From: Lichenicola sp964658455
GTDB lineage: Bacteria > Pseudomonadota > Alphaproteobacteria > Acetobacterales > Acetobacteraceae
Assembly (NCBI GenBank): GCA_964658455.1
Contig: CAZZZA010000002.1
Span: 1 to 64,000 of the forward strand
Length of the DNA: 64,000 nt
Reading direction: 5' to 3'
The translations under genes and the position numbers were made by a program. The stretch's first letter is position 1. Each line of letters opens with the position of its first letter. The notes under the pieces are model-generated. The model saw only the letters and a list, made by a program, of their open reading frames with translations. It was not told the origin of the DNA and did no database searches. Positions 17,400-25,690 of this stretch are shown here, piece by piece.

Positions 17400-18743
17400 A
17401 TGCGCGTGCTGATCGTCGGATCCCTCGGGGGCGAACTCGGCCGGGCGGCGCAGATCGCGGCCACCCGCGGCGCCGAACTCGACCATACCGACGACGTGTC
17501 CGGCTGCCTGTCGCGGTTGCGCCACGACGCCAGGGTCAATCTGGTGCTCTGCGAGCTGGGCCAGCCGATCGGCGATCTCGTGCGCGGCCTGGCGCGCGAG
17601 CGCATCGCCGTGCCGGTGATCGCCTGCGGGCTCGAGAACGATCCGGACGCGGCGGTGCAGGCGGTGCGCGACGGGGCGCAGGATTTCCTGCCGCTGCCGC
17701 CCGATCCAGAACTGATCGCCGCCATCCTCGAGGCGGCGTCGGGCGAGAGCCATGCGATGATCGCCCGCGATCCCGCGATGCTGGCGACGATCCGGCGTGC
17801 CGAGCAGATCGCCCGGTCCGAGGCCTCGGTGCTGATCACCGGCGAATCCGGAACCGGCAAGGAGGTCCTGGCCCGCCACATCCACCGCCGTTCGCGTCGC
17901 GCGCAGGGTCCGTTCATCGCCCTGAACTGCGCCGCGATCCCCGAGCAGCTGCTGGAGAGCGAGCTGTTCGGCCACGAGAAGGGCGCGTTCAGCGGCGCGA
18001 TCGCGCGCCGGATCGGCCGGTTCGAGGCGGCGGCCGGCGGGACGCTGCTGCTCGACGAGGTCAGCGAGATGGATGTCCGCCTGCAGGCCAAACTGCTGCG
18101 GGCGATCCAGGAACGCGAGATCGATCGTCTGGGCGGCCAGACGCCGGTCCGGGTCGATGTGCGCATCCTCGCCACCAGCAACCGTGACTTGAAGGAGGAG
18201 GCCAGGGCCGGCCGGTTCCGCGAGGATCTCTATTTCCGGCTGAACGTGGTCGGCCTCGAGATACCGGCGCTGCGCCACCGCCCGGGCGATATCGCGGTGC
18301 TGGGCGCGCACTACCTGCGCCACTACGCACAGGCGAACGGCGTAGCACTGCCGGAACTATCCGACGACGCGCTGGCGTGCCTGCACGCGCATGATTGGCG
18401 GGGCAACGTGCGCGAACTCGAGAACCTGATGCACCGCGCCGTGCTCCTGGCCGATGAGGGCAGGATCGACCCGGTCCATCTGGGGATGGAGAGCCGCGCC
18501 GCCGCTTCCTGCGCGCCGCTGCCGGGCGAGGCGGCGCCGCGGGGCGTCTCCGGGCTTGTCGGACAGCGCATGGAGACGGTCGAGCGGGCGCTGATCCTGG
18601 AAACCCTGACCAGCGCCGCCGGCAACCGCACCCATGCGGCGACGATCCTCGGCATCTCGATCCGGGCGCTGCGCAACAAGCTGCGCGACTATGCCAACCA
18701 GGGTGTCGCGGTGCCGCCGCCGATGGCCGGCATGGTGGCCTGA
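17400..18743 (+). CDS. flbD: Sigma54-dependent flagellar activator FlbD
   Basis: Enhancer-binding AAA+ protein that activates sigma54 promoters of late flagellar genes and, in Caulobacter, represses fliF. Start ATG 17400 gives 447 residues. Domain 1 is receiver-like but lacks the acidic pair (IVGSL at residues 5-9) and has Glu52 where Asp is expected; poor receiver conservation is known for FlbD. The AAA+ domain has GESGTGKE (148-155) and GAFSGA (195-200), a Ser variant of the usual GAFTGA sigma54-contact loop. The C-terminal Fis-type HTH ends the protein (NRTHAATILGISIRALRNKL). It is placed in the basal-body operon, 1 bp after fliN. Confidence 0.92.
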   Translation: MRVLIVGSLGGELGRAAQIAATRGAELDHTDDVSGCLSRLRHDARVNLVLCELGQPIGDLVRGLARERIAVPVIACGLENDPDAAVQAVRDGAQDFLPLPPDPELIAAILEAASGESHAMIARDPAMLATIRRAEQIARSEASVLITGESGTGKEVLARHIHRRSRRAQGPFIALNCAAIPEQLLESELFGHEKGAFSGAIARRIGRFEAAAGGTLLLDEVSEMDVRLQAKLLRAIQEREIDRLGGQTPVRVDVRILATSNRDLKEEARAGRFREDLYFRLNVVGLEIPALRHRPGDIAVLGAHYLRHYAQANGVALPELSDDALACLHAHDWRGNVRELENLMHRAVLLADEGRIDPVHLGMESRAAASCAPLPGEAAPRGVSGLVGQRMETVERALILETLTSAAGNRTHAATILGISIRALRNKLRDYANQGVAVPPPMAGMVA

Positions 18744-18746
18744 GCG

Positions 18747-20873
18747 ATGAGCGACACCACGGTCGAGACCGTGCCCGCCGCCCGCCAGCGGCTGGCGATG
18801 CCGAAGCTGACCCTGCCCGGCGGCCGCTGGCGCGGCTACCTGCCCGGCACCGATATCGGGCTGGCGCTGGCGGTGGTAGCGCTGCTCTCGGTGCTGATCC
18901 TGCCGCTGCCGACCATGGTGCTCGATCTCGGCCTGGCGCTGTCGGTGACGGCGTCGGTGCTGGTGCTGATGGTGGCGCTTTTCCTCAAGCGGCCCCTGGA
19001 TTTCACCAGTTTCCCGACCTTGCTGCTGCTGACCACGCTTCTGCGTCTGTCCCTGGAGGTCGCGACCACCCGGCTGATCCTCAGCCACGGCAACGAGGGA
19101 CCGACCGCGGCCGGCCACGTGGTCGCGGCGTTCGGCGGCTTCCTGATGGGCGGCGATGTCGTCATCGGGCTGATCCTGTTCATCATCCTGCTGGTGGTAA
19201 ACTTCATGGTGATCACCAAGGGGTCCGGCCGGATCGCTGAAGTCGCGGCGCGTTTCAGCCTCGATGCGATGCCGGGAAAACAGATGGCGATCGATGCCGA
19301 ACTGTCGGCGGGCGCGATCACCGACAAGGTCGCGCGCCTGCGCCGCCGCGAACTCGAGGAGGAGAGCGGCTTCTACGGCGCGATGGATGGCGCGGCGAAG
19401 TTCGTGCGCGGCGACGCGATCGCGTCCCTGCTGATCACCGTGATCAACATCATCGGCGGGCTGGCGATCGGCGTCGGCCGGCACGGCATGGCCTTCGCCG
19501 ATGCGGCCTCGACTTTCACCACTCTGACGGTCGGCGACGGGCTGGTGTCGCAGATCCCGGCCCTGCTGGTCTCGACCGCATCCGGCATCGTCGTCACCAA
19601 GGGTGGCACCGAGGGCGCGGCGGATGTGGCGCTGGTGCGTCAGCTGGGCGGCGATGCGAAACCGATGGCGATGGCGGCGGGTGCCGCGATGCTGCTCGCC
19701 CTGATGCCGGGTCTTCCGGCGTTGCCGTTCCTGGCGCTCGGCGGGATGGCCGCCGCCGGCGCCTGGCTCAGGTCCAGGACCCCGGCGAAGACCGACGCCG
19801 AGGATGAAGCCGCCGCGATCGTCTCCAACGCCCCGGCCGAGCCGCCGATCGCCGAGGCGATGCGGATCGACATGATCCGGCTGGAGCTGGGCTACGGGCT
19901 GCTGCCGCTGGCCGGCGGCGACCAGCCGAAGCTGACCGAGCAGATCAAGGCGCTCCGACGGACGATCGCAAGCGAGATGGGTTTCGTGCTGCCGCCGGTC
20001 CGCATCCAGGACAACATGCAGCTCGGCGCGGACAACTACGCGATCCGCATCAAGGAGATACAGACCGGGACCGGATTGTTGCGGCCCAATGCGTTCCTGG
20101 TGATGGATCCGCGCGGCGGGGTTCCCGACCTGCCGGGCGAGAAGACCACCGAGCCGGCATTCGGCCTGGCCGCGCTCTGGGTGGATGCGTCGCATCGCGA
20201 GGAGGCGCTGTTTCGCGGCTGCACGGTGGTCGATCCCGTCAGCGTGCTGACCACGCACCTGACCGAAGCGGTGCGCGAGACGATGGCCGAGCTGCTGTCG
20301 TATTCGGAGACCCAGAAGCTGCTGGACGATCTGCCGCGTGAACAGCAGAAACTGGTCGCCGACCTGATCCCGTCGCAGATCTCGATGGGCGCCGTGCAGC
20401 GCGTCCTGCAGGGCCTGCTGGCAGAGCGGATATCGATCCGGGACCTGCCGACCATCCTGGAAGGGATCCAGGAGGCCTGCGGTGCCGGCGTGCGGGCCAT
20501 CCCGCTGCTGGTGGCCCATGTCCGCGCCCGGCTCGCCCGTCAGATCAGCGACGCTCTGGTGGGCGGCGGCGGCTACATCGCCCTGATTCCGCTCTCCCCC
20601 GAATGGGAGGGGGCGTTCCTGGACAGCCTGGTCGGGCCGCCCGAAGACCGGCAGCTGGCGATGGCGCCGAGCCGGCTCAACGACTTCATCGTCCGTCTGC
20701 GCGCCGCGCTGGATGCGGCCGGGTCGGCCGGCGAGTCCCCGGTCATCCTGACCAGCAGCGCCATCCGCGCCCCGGTCCGCGCGATCGTCGAGCGGCTGCG
20801 GCCGGCGACGCCGGTGCTGGCGCAGGCGGAGATCTTTCCGCGCGCCCGCATTCGCACCATCGGCACGATCTGA
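18747..20873 (+). CDS. flhA: Flagellar export gate protein FlhA
   Basis: Integral membrane component of the flagellar type III export gate; its cytoplasmic domain forms a nonamer that docks chaperone-substrate complexes. At 708 residues it is normal length. The N-terminal half has about eight membrane spans and the FHIPEP family signature region (RLSLEVATTRLILSHG; TKGSGRIAEVAARFSLDAMPGKQMAID in parts). The soluble C-terminal half begins after residue 335. The ATG is 3 bp after the flbD stop. Confidence 0.96.
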   Translation: MSDTTVETVPAARQRLAMPKLTLPGGRWRGYLPGTDIGLALAVVALLSVLILPLPTMVLDLGLALSVTASVLVLMVALFLKRPLDFTSFPTLLLLTTLLRLSLEVATTRLILSHGNEGPTAAGHVVAAFGGFLMGGDVVIGLILFIILLVVNFMVITKGSGRIAEVAARFSLDAMPGKQMAIDAELSAGAITDKVARLRRRELEEESGFYGAMDGAAKFVRGDAIASLLITVINIIGGLAIGVGRHGMAFADAASTFTTLTVGDGLVSQIPALLVSTASGIVVTKGGTEGAADVALVRQLGGDAKPMAMAAGAAMLLALMPGLPALPFLALGGMAAAGAWLRSRTPAKTDAEDEAAAIVSNAPAEPPIAEAMRIDMIRLELGYGLLPLAGGDQPKLTEQIKALRRTIASEMGFVLPPVRIQDNMQLGADNYAIRIKEIQTGTGLLRPNAFLVMDPRGGVPDLPGEKTTEPAFGLAALWVDASHREEALFRGCTVVDPVSVLTTHLTEAVRETMAELLSYSETQKLLDDLPREQQKLVADLIPSQISMGAVQRVLQGLLAERISIRDLPTILEGIQEACGAGVRAIPLLVAHVRARLARQISDALVGGGGYIALIPLSPEWEGAFLDSLVGPPEDRQLAMAPSRLNDFIVRLRAALDAAGSAGESPVILTSSAIRAPVRAIVERLRPATPVLAQAEIFPRARIRTIGTI

Positions 20874-20888
20874 GCATGGACAGCGACC

Positions 20889-21980
20889 ATGCGCATTAAG
20901 GTCTATCGCGCCGCCACGGTGGCGCTGGCGATGGCGGAGATCAGGGACGCGCTCGGGCTCGATGCACTGATCCTGTCCACGACCTCCCGCGATGGCGGGG
21001 TCGAGGTCACGGCGGCCCTCGAGATCGAGGACGAACCGACATTGTCGCCGTTCCTGTCGGTGCCGGACATGCTCGCCGCCGATGCGCCGACGGATGGCGG
21101 CCCCGGTTCCCGCACGCTGCCCGACCGCACCCCGGCCGATCCGTGGGCACGGCACAATCTCCCCCGCGAGCTGGCGGCGGCGCTACGCCAGGAGCCGGCG
21201 GAGCGTGTCTGCGCGCGGTGGTTCCGGTTCGGCGCGCTGCCCATCGCCGGCGGTCAGCCGCCGACCATGCTGGTAGGACCGCCGGGCGTGGGCAAGACGC
21301 TGACCGTCGCCAAGCTGGCCACGCGGCTGGTGCTGTCGGGGCAGCATCCGCTGGTGATCACCGCAGACGACAGGCGGGCGGGCGCCGTCGAACAGCTGGC
21401 CGGATTCACCCGTCTGCTCGGCCTGACCCTGATCGCGGCCGGCCGCCCGGACAGCCTCGGGCGTGCGCTGGAGCGGCGGGATGGCGACGCGCCGGTGCTG
21501 ATCGATGCCCCAGGGCTCGATCTCCAGGATCCGGCGCATCTGGACCTCATGAATGATCTGCTGACGGTCTCGGACGCGCGGCCGGTGCTGGTGCTCGCCG
21601 CCGGCAGCGATCCGCTGGAGACCGCCGAGATCGCCGCCGACCATGCTCGCCTCGGCGCCCGCCATCTGCTGGCGACACGCCTCGACCGTGCCGGTCGCCT
21701 GGGCGGCATTCTGGCGGCGGCCAAGGCCGGCGACCTGATGCTGACGGAAGCCGGGACCAGCGCGTCGGTCGCCGACGCCCTGGAACGATTCTCCCCGGCC
21801 GGTCTGGCGCATCGTCTGTGCCCGGATCGCCCGCTCGAAACGTCAGCGGCCCCGGATGCCATGCCGCGCGTGATTGGCGGGCAGGCGGGTCCGCCCGGCA
21901 CGCTGGCGCTCCACATCGCCGCCCAGGCAGGCGCAGCGCGCGCTGCCAAACGACCGATTTTTGGGAAGATGCTTCCATGA
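20889..21980 (+). CDS. flhF: Flagellar SRP-type GTPase FlhF
   Basis: SRP-family GTPase that sets position and number of polar flagella. At 363 residues it has the FlhF N-terminus (MRIKVYRAATVALAMAEIRDALG), a Pro-rich linker, then the NG domain with P-loop GPPGVGKTLTVAKLA near residue 130, VLIDAPGLDL as the G3 region, and TRLDRAGRLGGIL as the G4 region. No good Shine-Dalgarno precedes ATG 20889; a 7-codon frame starting at 20877 overlaps it and may couple translation. The stop overlaps flhG. Confidence 0.9.
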   Translation: MRIKVYRAATVALAMAEIRDALGLDALILSTTSRDGGVEVTAALEIEDEPTLSPFLSVPDMLAADAPTDGGPGSRTLPDRTPADPWARHNLPRELAAALRQEPAERVCARWFRFGALPIAGGQPPTMLVGPPGVGKTLTVAKLATRLVLSGQHPLVITADDRRAGAVEQLAGFTRLLGLTLIAAGRPDSLGRALERRDGDAPVLIDAPGLDLQDPAHLDLMNDLLTVSDARPVLVLAAGSDPLETAEIAADHARLGARHLLATRLDRAGRLGGILAAAKAGDLMLTEAGTSASVADALERFSPAGLAHRLCPDRPLETSAAPDAMPRVIGGQAGPPGTLALHIAAQAGAARAAKRPIFGKMLP

Positions 21981-22816
21981 TGGACATGGTCCAGAGCCTG
22001 GTCTCGCCGCCGGCCGCTGCGGCGCCGGCGATGACGGTCCCGTCCGGCGGCCGGCTGATCGCGGTCGCTTCCGGCAAGGGAGGTGTGGGCAAGACCTGGC
22101 TATCAATCGCCCTCGCCCAGGGCCTGGCGATGCGCGGCAGGCGCGTGCTGCTGGTGGATTGCGATCTTGGGCTGGCCAATATCGATATCCAGCTGGGCCT
22201 GACGCCGCCGCACGATCTGGCGGCGGTGCTGTCAGGTCGACGCGGCCTGCGCGAGGTGATCGTCACCCATGCGGCGACCGACCTGCCCAATGCCGCCTTC
22301 GACGTCCTGCCGGGACGGTCCGGCGCCGCGTCGCTGGCGACGCTCGACCTGGCGATCCTGGACCGTCTGCTGCAGGCGATCCGACGTTTGCAGGGCTATG
22401 ACACGGTGGTGCTCGATCTCGGCGCCGGTATCGACCCGGCGACGCGGTTCCTCGCGGCATCGGCCGATACGCTGCTGGTAGTTTCGACCGACGAACCGAC
22501 CGCGCTGGCCGATGCCTACGCGGTGCTCAAGCTGCAGGCCAGGGACCGTGTCGCCCGGTCTAACCGCCCGGCCGGGTCCGATGTGCGCCTGGTGATCAAC
22601 CAGTGCGGCTCGGCTGCGAGCGGCCTGCGCACCTATGACGTGCTGGCCAGAGCCTGCGCGACTTTTCTCGGCCAGTCGCCTGGCCTGGCCGGCATCATCC
22701 GGCGTGACGGCCGAGTGCCGGACTCGATTCGCCGCCAGACCACGATCCTGACCAGACACCCGAACGCCCAGGCTGCCGAGGATGTCGGCAAGCTCGTCGA
22801 CATGCTGCTGCAATGA
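21977..22816 (+). CDS. flhG: MinD-like flagellar number regulator FlhG
   Basis: ParA/MinD-type ATPase that partners FlhF to limit flagellar number and also meets FliN/FliM in known systems. At 279 residues it has the deviant Walker A SGKGGVGKTW at about 32-41, LLVDCDLGLANIDIQLGL and VVLDLGAGIDPATRF as switch and Walker B regions. The C-terminal amphipathic membrane-targeting helix of MinD is represented by the ending EDVGKLVDMLLQ. ATG 21977 overlaps the flhF stop. It appears to be the last gene of the fliF operon. Confidence 0.9.
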   Translation: MMDMVQSLVSPPAAAAPAMTVPSGGRLIAVASGKGGVGKTWLSIALAQGLAMRGRRVLLVDCDLGLANIDIQLGLTPPHDLAAVLSGRRGLREVIVTHAATDLPNAAFDVLPGRSGAASLATLDLAILDRLLQAIRRLQGYDTVVLDLGAGIDPATRFLAASADTLLVVSTDEPTALADAYAVLKLQARDRVARSNRPAGSDVRLVINQCGSAASGLRTYDVLARACATFLGQSPGLAGIIRRDGRVPDSIRRQTTILTRHPNAQAAEDVGKLVDMLLQ

Positions 22817-22889
22817 CACAGCTGTCGGCATTTCGCAGTGGTTCGCGTCACGCGTGCAACCTTCGATGGTCATCGGGCGATCAGTTCGC

Positions 22890-23075
22890 ATGATGTCCGC
22901 TCGCCACCGTCGAGATGAAGCGCCAGTTGCGACCGGTCGGTGCGCGGCGCCGCTGTTCGACGCCTGGTTGCAGCTGACCCTGCAGCGCAGATTCGATGCA
23001 ACGCTGAACGAGACTCTTCCCGACGAACTGCTCACGCTGCTGGCCGAGCGTACGGGGATCCACCCGGATCACTGA
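22890..23075 (+). CDS. Small protein with NepR-like anti-sigma pattern
   Basis: A 61-residue protein starting at ATG 22890 (in-frame ATG 22866 and 22893 are alternatives). The second half (LQRRFDATLNETLPDELLTLL) follows the NepR layout: a Leu/Arg helix, then N-E-x-[LV]-P-D-x-[LF]-x-x-LL. NepR binds the general stress sigma factor EcfG and is released by PhyR in alphaproteobacteria. No phyR, ecfG or histidine kinase is next to it, which is unusual, so the call is tentative. The start has no clear Shine-Dalgarno. Confidence 0.45.
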   Translation: MMSARHRRDEAPVATGRCAAPLFDAWLQLTLQRRFDATLNETLPDELLTLLAERTGIHPDH

Positions 23076-23093
23076 TTCCGGAGCACCTATGCT

Positions 23094-23984
23094 ATGACCG
23101 GCGCCATGAGTACCGGTCGAGTGGAAACGCAGCCCATGCGCGTCAGTGTCATCCAGATGTCGCCAGGCAGCGACAAGCGTCGCAACATCGATGAGGCGAC
23201 AGCTCTGGTTGCGCGCGCCGTCGAGCAGGGCAGCCCCGATCTGGTCGTGCTGCCGGAAGTCTGGACATGTCTCGGCGGGACCGCCGCGCAGAAGCAGGAC
23301 GCGGCCGAGACGATTCCGCCGGTTGGAAGCGTCGAGGGCGGCGGCGAGGCGGTCCAGGCCGTGCGTGCTCTGGCGCGCTCGCACGGCCTGTTCGTCCATA
23401 GCGGCTCGATCGGCGAGCGTGACGGCGACAAGCTCCTCAACACCACGGTGGTGATCGCTCCCGACGGCAGGCTGCTGGCACGTTACAGCAAGATCCATCT
23501 GTTCGACGTCACCACCCCGAACGGGCAGGGCTACCGGGAAAGCGACACCTACCGGGCCGGCGAGGCGGTGGTGACGCTCGATCTGGACGGGCGCTTCGGC
23601 CGGGTGCGGCTCGGGCTCGCCATCTGCTACGACGTCAGGTTCCCGGAACTGTTCCGCCGGCTGCGCGACGACGGCGCCGATCTGATCGCCTTGCCGGCGG
23701 CGTTCACGTCCGAGACCGGAGCGGCGCACTGGGAGACTCTGCTGCGCGCGCGCGCGATCGAGACGCAGTGCTGGATCGCCGCAGCCGGAACGGTCGGGGC
23801 CCACAAGGATGCCGACGGCCAGACCCGCCACACCTACGGGCATTCGATGGTCATCGACCCGTGGGGCGTCGTCACCGCGCAGGCATCGGCCGGCCCCGGG
23901 ACCGCCAACACCGCCATCGATGGCGCCGTGACCGCGCGGGTGCGGGCATCCATACCGCTCGCGGACCATCGGCGGCTTCGATGA
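23094..23984 (+). CDS. Carbon-nitrogen hydrolase (Nit1/Nit2-type amidase)
   Basis: Nitrilase-superfamily amidase, probably a deaminated-glutathione amidase or omega-amidase acting in metabolite repair. The catalytic triad is visible: Glu in LPEVW, Lys in RYSKIHLFDV, Cys in AICYDVRFPELFR. The annotated frame is 296 residues; the conserved part begins at MRVSVIQM (ATG 23136), so 23106 or 23136 may be the real start, and GGAG lies 12 nt before 23094. Its stop overlaps nadK by 4 bp, forming a two-gene unit after the small ORF. Confidence 0.88.
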   Translation: MTGAMSTGRVETQPMRVSVIQMSPGSDKRRNIDEATALVARAVEQGSPDLVVLPEVWTCLGGTAAQKQDAAETIPPVGSVEGGGEAVQAVRALARSHGLFVHSGSIGERDGDKLLNTTVVIAPDGRLLARYSKIHLFDVTTPNGQGYRESDTYRAGEAVVTLDLDGRFGRVRLGLAICYDVRFPELFRRLRDDGADLIALPAAFTSETGAAHWETLLRARAIETQCWIAAAGTVGAHKDADGQTRHTYGHSMVIDPWGVVTAQASAGPGTANTAIDGAVTARVRASIPLADHRRLR

Positions 23985-24802
23985 CGCAGCCCGTCAGGAC
24001 CGGGGAGGTCCGATCGGCCTACTGGTCGACCGACACGCAGCTGACGCGGCTGGCCTTCGTCGCCGCGCCGAACGATCTGGCACAGGAAACCGCGGCCAGG
24101 CTGATCGAGCGCTACGGCAACGTCGCGACCGACGATGCGGAGGTGGTGATCTGTCTCGGCGGCGACGGCTTCATGCTGGAGACCCTGCACAGGGTGCTGC
24201 TGCGCAACATCCCGGTCTACGGCATCAATTGCGGCTCTGTCGGGTTCCTGATGAACCCGCTCGCCGATGACGATCTGCCGTCGCGGCTGGTGCGCACCCA
24301 GGCCGCGATCTTGCACCCGCTGCGCATGCATGCGGTGACGCAGTCCGGTGTCGTCGAGGAGGCGGTGGCCCTGAACGACGTGTTCCTGTTCCGGCAGACG
24401 CGCCAGGCGGCCAAGATCCAGATCGTGGTCGATGGCCGGGTGCGGCTGGCCGAGCTGGTCTGCGACGGTATCCTGATCGCGACGCCGGCCGGCTCCACCG
24501 CCTACAATCTGTCGGCGCACGGTCCGATCGTCCCGCTCTCGTCCGATCTGCTGCCCCTGACGCCGATCAGCGCGTTCCGGCCGCGGCGCTGGCGTGGCGC
24601 GCTGCTGCCGAGTTCGGCCGATGTCGAGTTCAAGATCCTGGAAGGCGAGAAGCGGCCGGTGGCGGCCGTGGCGGATTTCACCGAGGTGCGCGACATCGTG
24701 TCGGTGGCGGTGAGCGAGGACCGCTCGCTGCGGACCACGGTGCTGTTCGACCCCGACCAGAGCCTATCGGAGCGCATCATCGTGGAGCAGTTCACGGTCT
24801 GA
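23981..24802 (+). CDS. nadK: NAD kinase
   Basis: Phosphorylates NAD+ to NADP+. At 273 residues it carries the GGDG motif (CLGGDGFMLETLH near residue 50), the YGINCGSVGFLMN segment and the second conserved region (LVCDGILIATPAGSTAYNLSAHGPI, in part). The start overlaps the stop of the amidase gene. It is convergent with ctrA, with a 13-bp gap. Confidence 0.95.
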   Translation: MTQPVRTGEVRSAYWSTDTQLTRLAFVAAPNDLAQETAARLIERYGNVATDDAEVVICLGGDGFMLETLHRVLLRNIPVYGINCGSVGFLMNPLADDDLPSRLVRTQAAILHPLRMHAVTQSGVVEEAVALNDVFLFRQTRQAAKIQIVVDGRVRLAELVCDGILIATPAGSTAYNLSAHGPIVPLSSDLLPLTPISAFRPRRWRGALLPSSADVEFKILEGEKRPVAAVADFTEVRDIVSVAVSEDRSLRTTVLFDPDQSLSERIIVEQFTV

Positions 24803-24815
24803 TCCGCCCGGGCCC

Positions 24816-25550
24816 TCAGGCCGCGACCAGCACCGAGGCGGCGACAGCGCGTGCGGGCACGGCGGAAGCGGGCGCTGCGACATCGTCACGCAGCATGTAA
24901 CCCCGGCCCCAGATGGTGCCGATCATGTTGCCCGCACCGGCCAGCTGGAGCTTCTTGCGCAGCTTGCACACGAAGACGTCGATGATCTTCACCTCCGGTT
25001 CGTCCATGCCGCCGTAGAGGTGGTTGAGGAACGCATCCTTGGTCAGGACGACGCCCTTGCGGAGCATCAGCAGCTCCAGGATCGCATATTCCTTGCCGGT
25101 CAGATGGACCAGGCGGCTGTCGACGGTGACTTCGCGGCTGTCGAGATTCAGCTCCAGGGTTCCGACGCGCAGGATCGGGGCGGCGTAGCCTTTCGAGCGC
25201 CGCAGGACTGCGTGGACCCGGGCGACCAGCTCCGCCGGATCGAACGGTTTCGCCAGGACATCGTCGGCGCCCGCGACCAGGGCGCGTATCCGTGCGGCGG
25301 CGAGCATGGCACCGGAGAGAACCAGGGCCGGCACCGGATGACGGGCGTGGCGCATCCGTCTGACCAGTTCGCTGCCATCCATGTCGGACAGCTCCAGGTC
25401 GAGCAGCGCCAGATCGTAGTCGTAATGGCGGAGCATCTCGAGCCCGTCATGGCCCGAGTCGGTGTGATCGACCATGAAGCCGGCATTTTGCAGAATCCCG
25501 GTCAGGCCCCGCGCGGCGGTCTGGTCGCTCTCAATCAGAAGAATTCGCAC
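24816..25550 (-). CDS. ctrA: CtrA-family cell-cycle/flagellar response regulator
   Basis: OmpR-type response regulator of the CtrA group, which binds TTAA-N7-TTAA boxes and in many alphaproteobacteria controls motility. It starts at GTG 25550 (MRILLIESDQ), 244 residues. The DNA-binding half is strikingly CtrA-like (LTGKEYAILELL, LNHLYGGMDEPE, KIIDVFVCKLRKKL, WGRGYMLRD). In the receiver the phospho-Asp51 and Lys of AKPF are kept, but the acidic pair is Ser8-Asp9 instead of Asp-Asp, and LSDMDG replaces LPDMxG. It lies divergent from fliI, an uncommon position for ctrA. A paralogue of the main CtrA cannot be excluded. Confidence 0.88.
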   Translation of the reverse strand: MRILLIESDQTAARGLTGILQNAGFMVDHTDSGHDGLEMLRHYDYDLALLDLELSDMDGSELVRRMRHARHPVPALVLSGAMLAAARIRALVAGADDVLAKPFDPAELVARVHAVLRRSKGYAAPILRVGTLELNLDSREVTVDSRLVHLTGKEYAILELLMLRKGVVLTKDAFLNHLYGGMDEPEVKIIDVFVCKLRKKLQLAGAGNMIGTIWGRGYMLRDDVAAPASAVPARAVAASVLVAA

Positions 25551-25592
25551 TGGCTCAACCCCTGGTTACGGTGAAAGGTTAATACCACCCAG

Positions 25593-25609
25593 GGTTGTTA
25601 AACACAACC
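25593..25609. promoter_or_regulatory. Inverted repeat in the ctrA-fliI gap
   Basis: GGTTGT-TAAAC-ACAACC lies 43 bp before the ctrA start. It could be an operator or the start of a leader hairpin for ctrA. Two TTAAC strings also lie around it on the ctrA strand, 15 bp apart, not in the canonical 7-bp CtrA spacing. Confidence 0.4.
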
Positions 25610-25641
25610 TGTTTTCGGATCGGAAACGGAATTTTCCGTCC

Positions 25642-25656
25642 TTCACGTCTCGTTAA
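25642..25656. promoter_or_regulatory. CtrA-type box between ctrA and fliI
   Basis: TTCA-CGTCTCG-TTAA matches the CtrA consensus at 7 of 8 fixed positions. It lies 35 bp before fliI and 92 bp before ctrA, so it could serve either gene. A 14-bp interrupted palindrome, ACGGAA-TT-TTCCGT, sits next to it at 25626-25639. Confidence 0.45.
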
Positions 25657-25690
25657 AGATATTGCGCTCTCATGCCGTGTCGGGAGCGCG

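Noticed and set aside
16433..21155. Long minus-strand frames (582 and 932 codons) through the flagellar operon
   Set aside because: They oppose fliH to flhF, which are unambiguous; their products are His/Arg/Gln-rich shadows.
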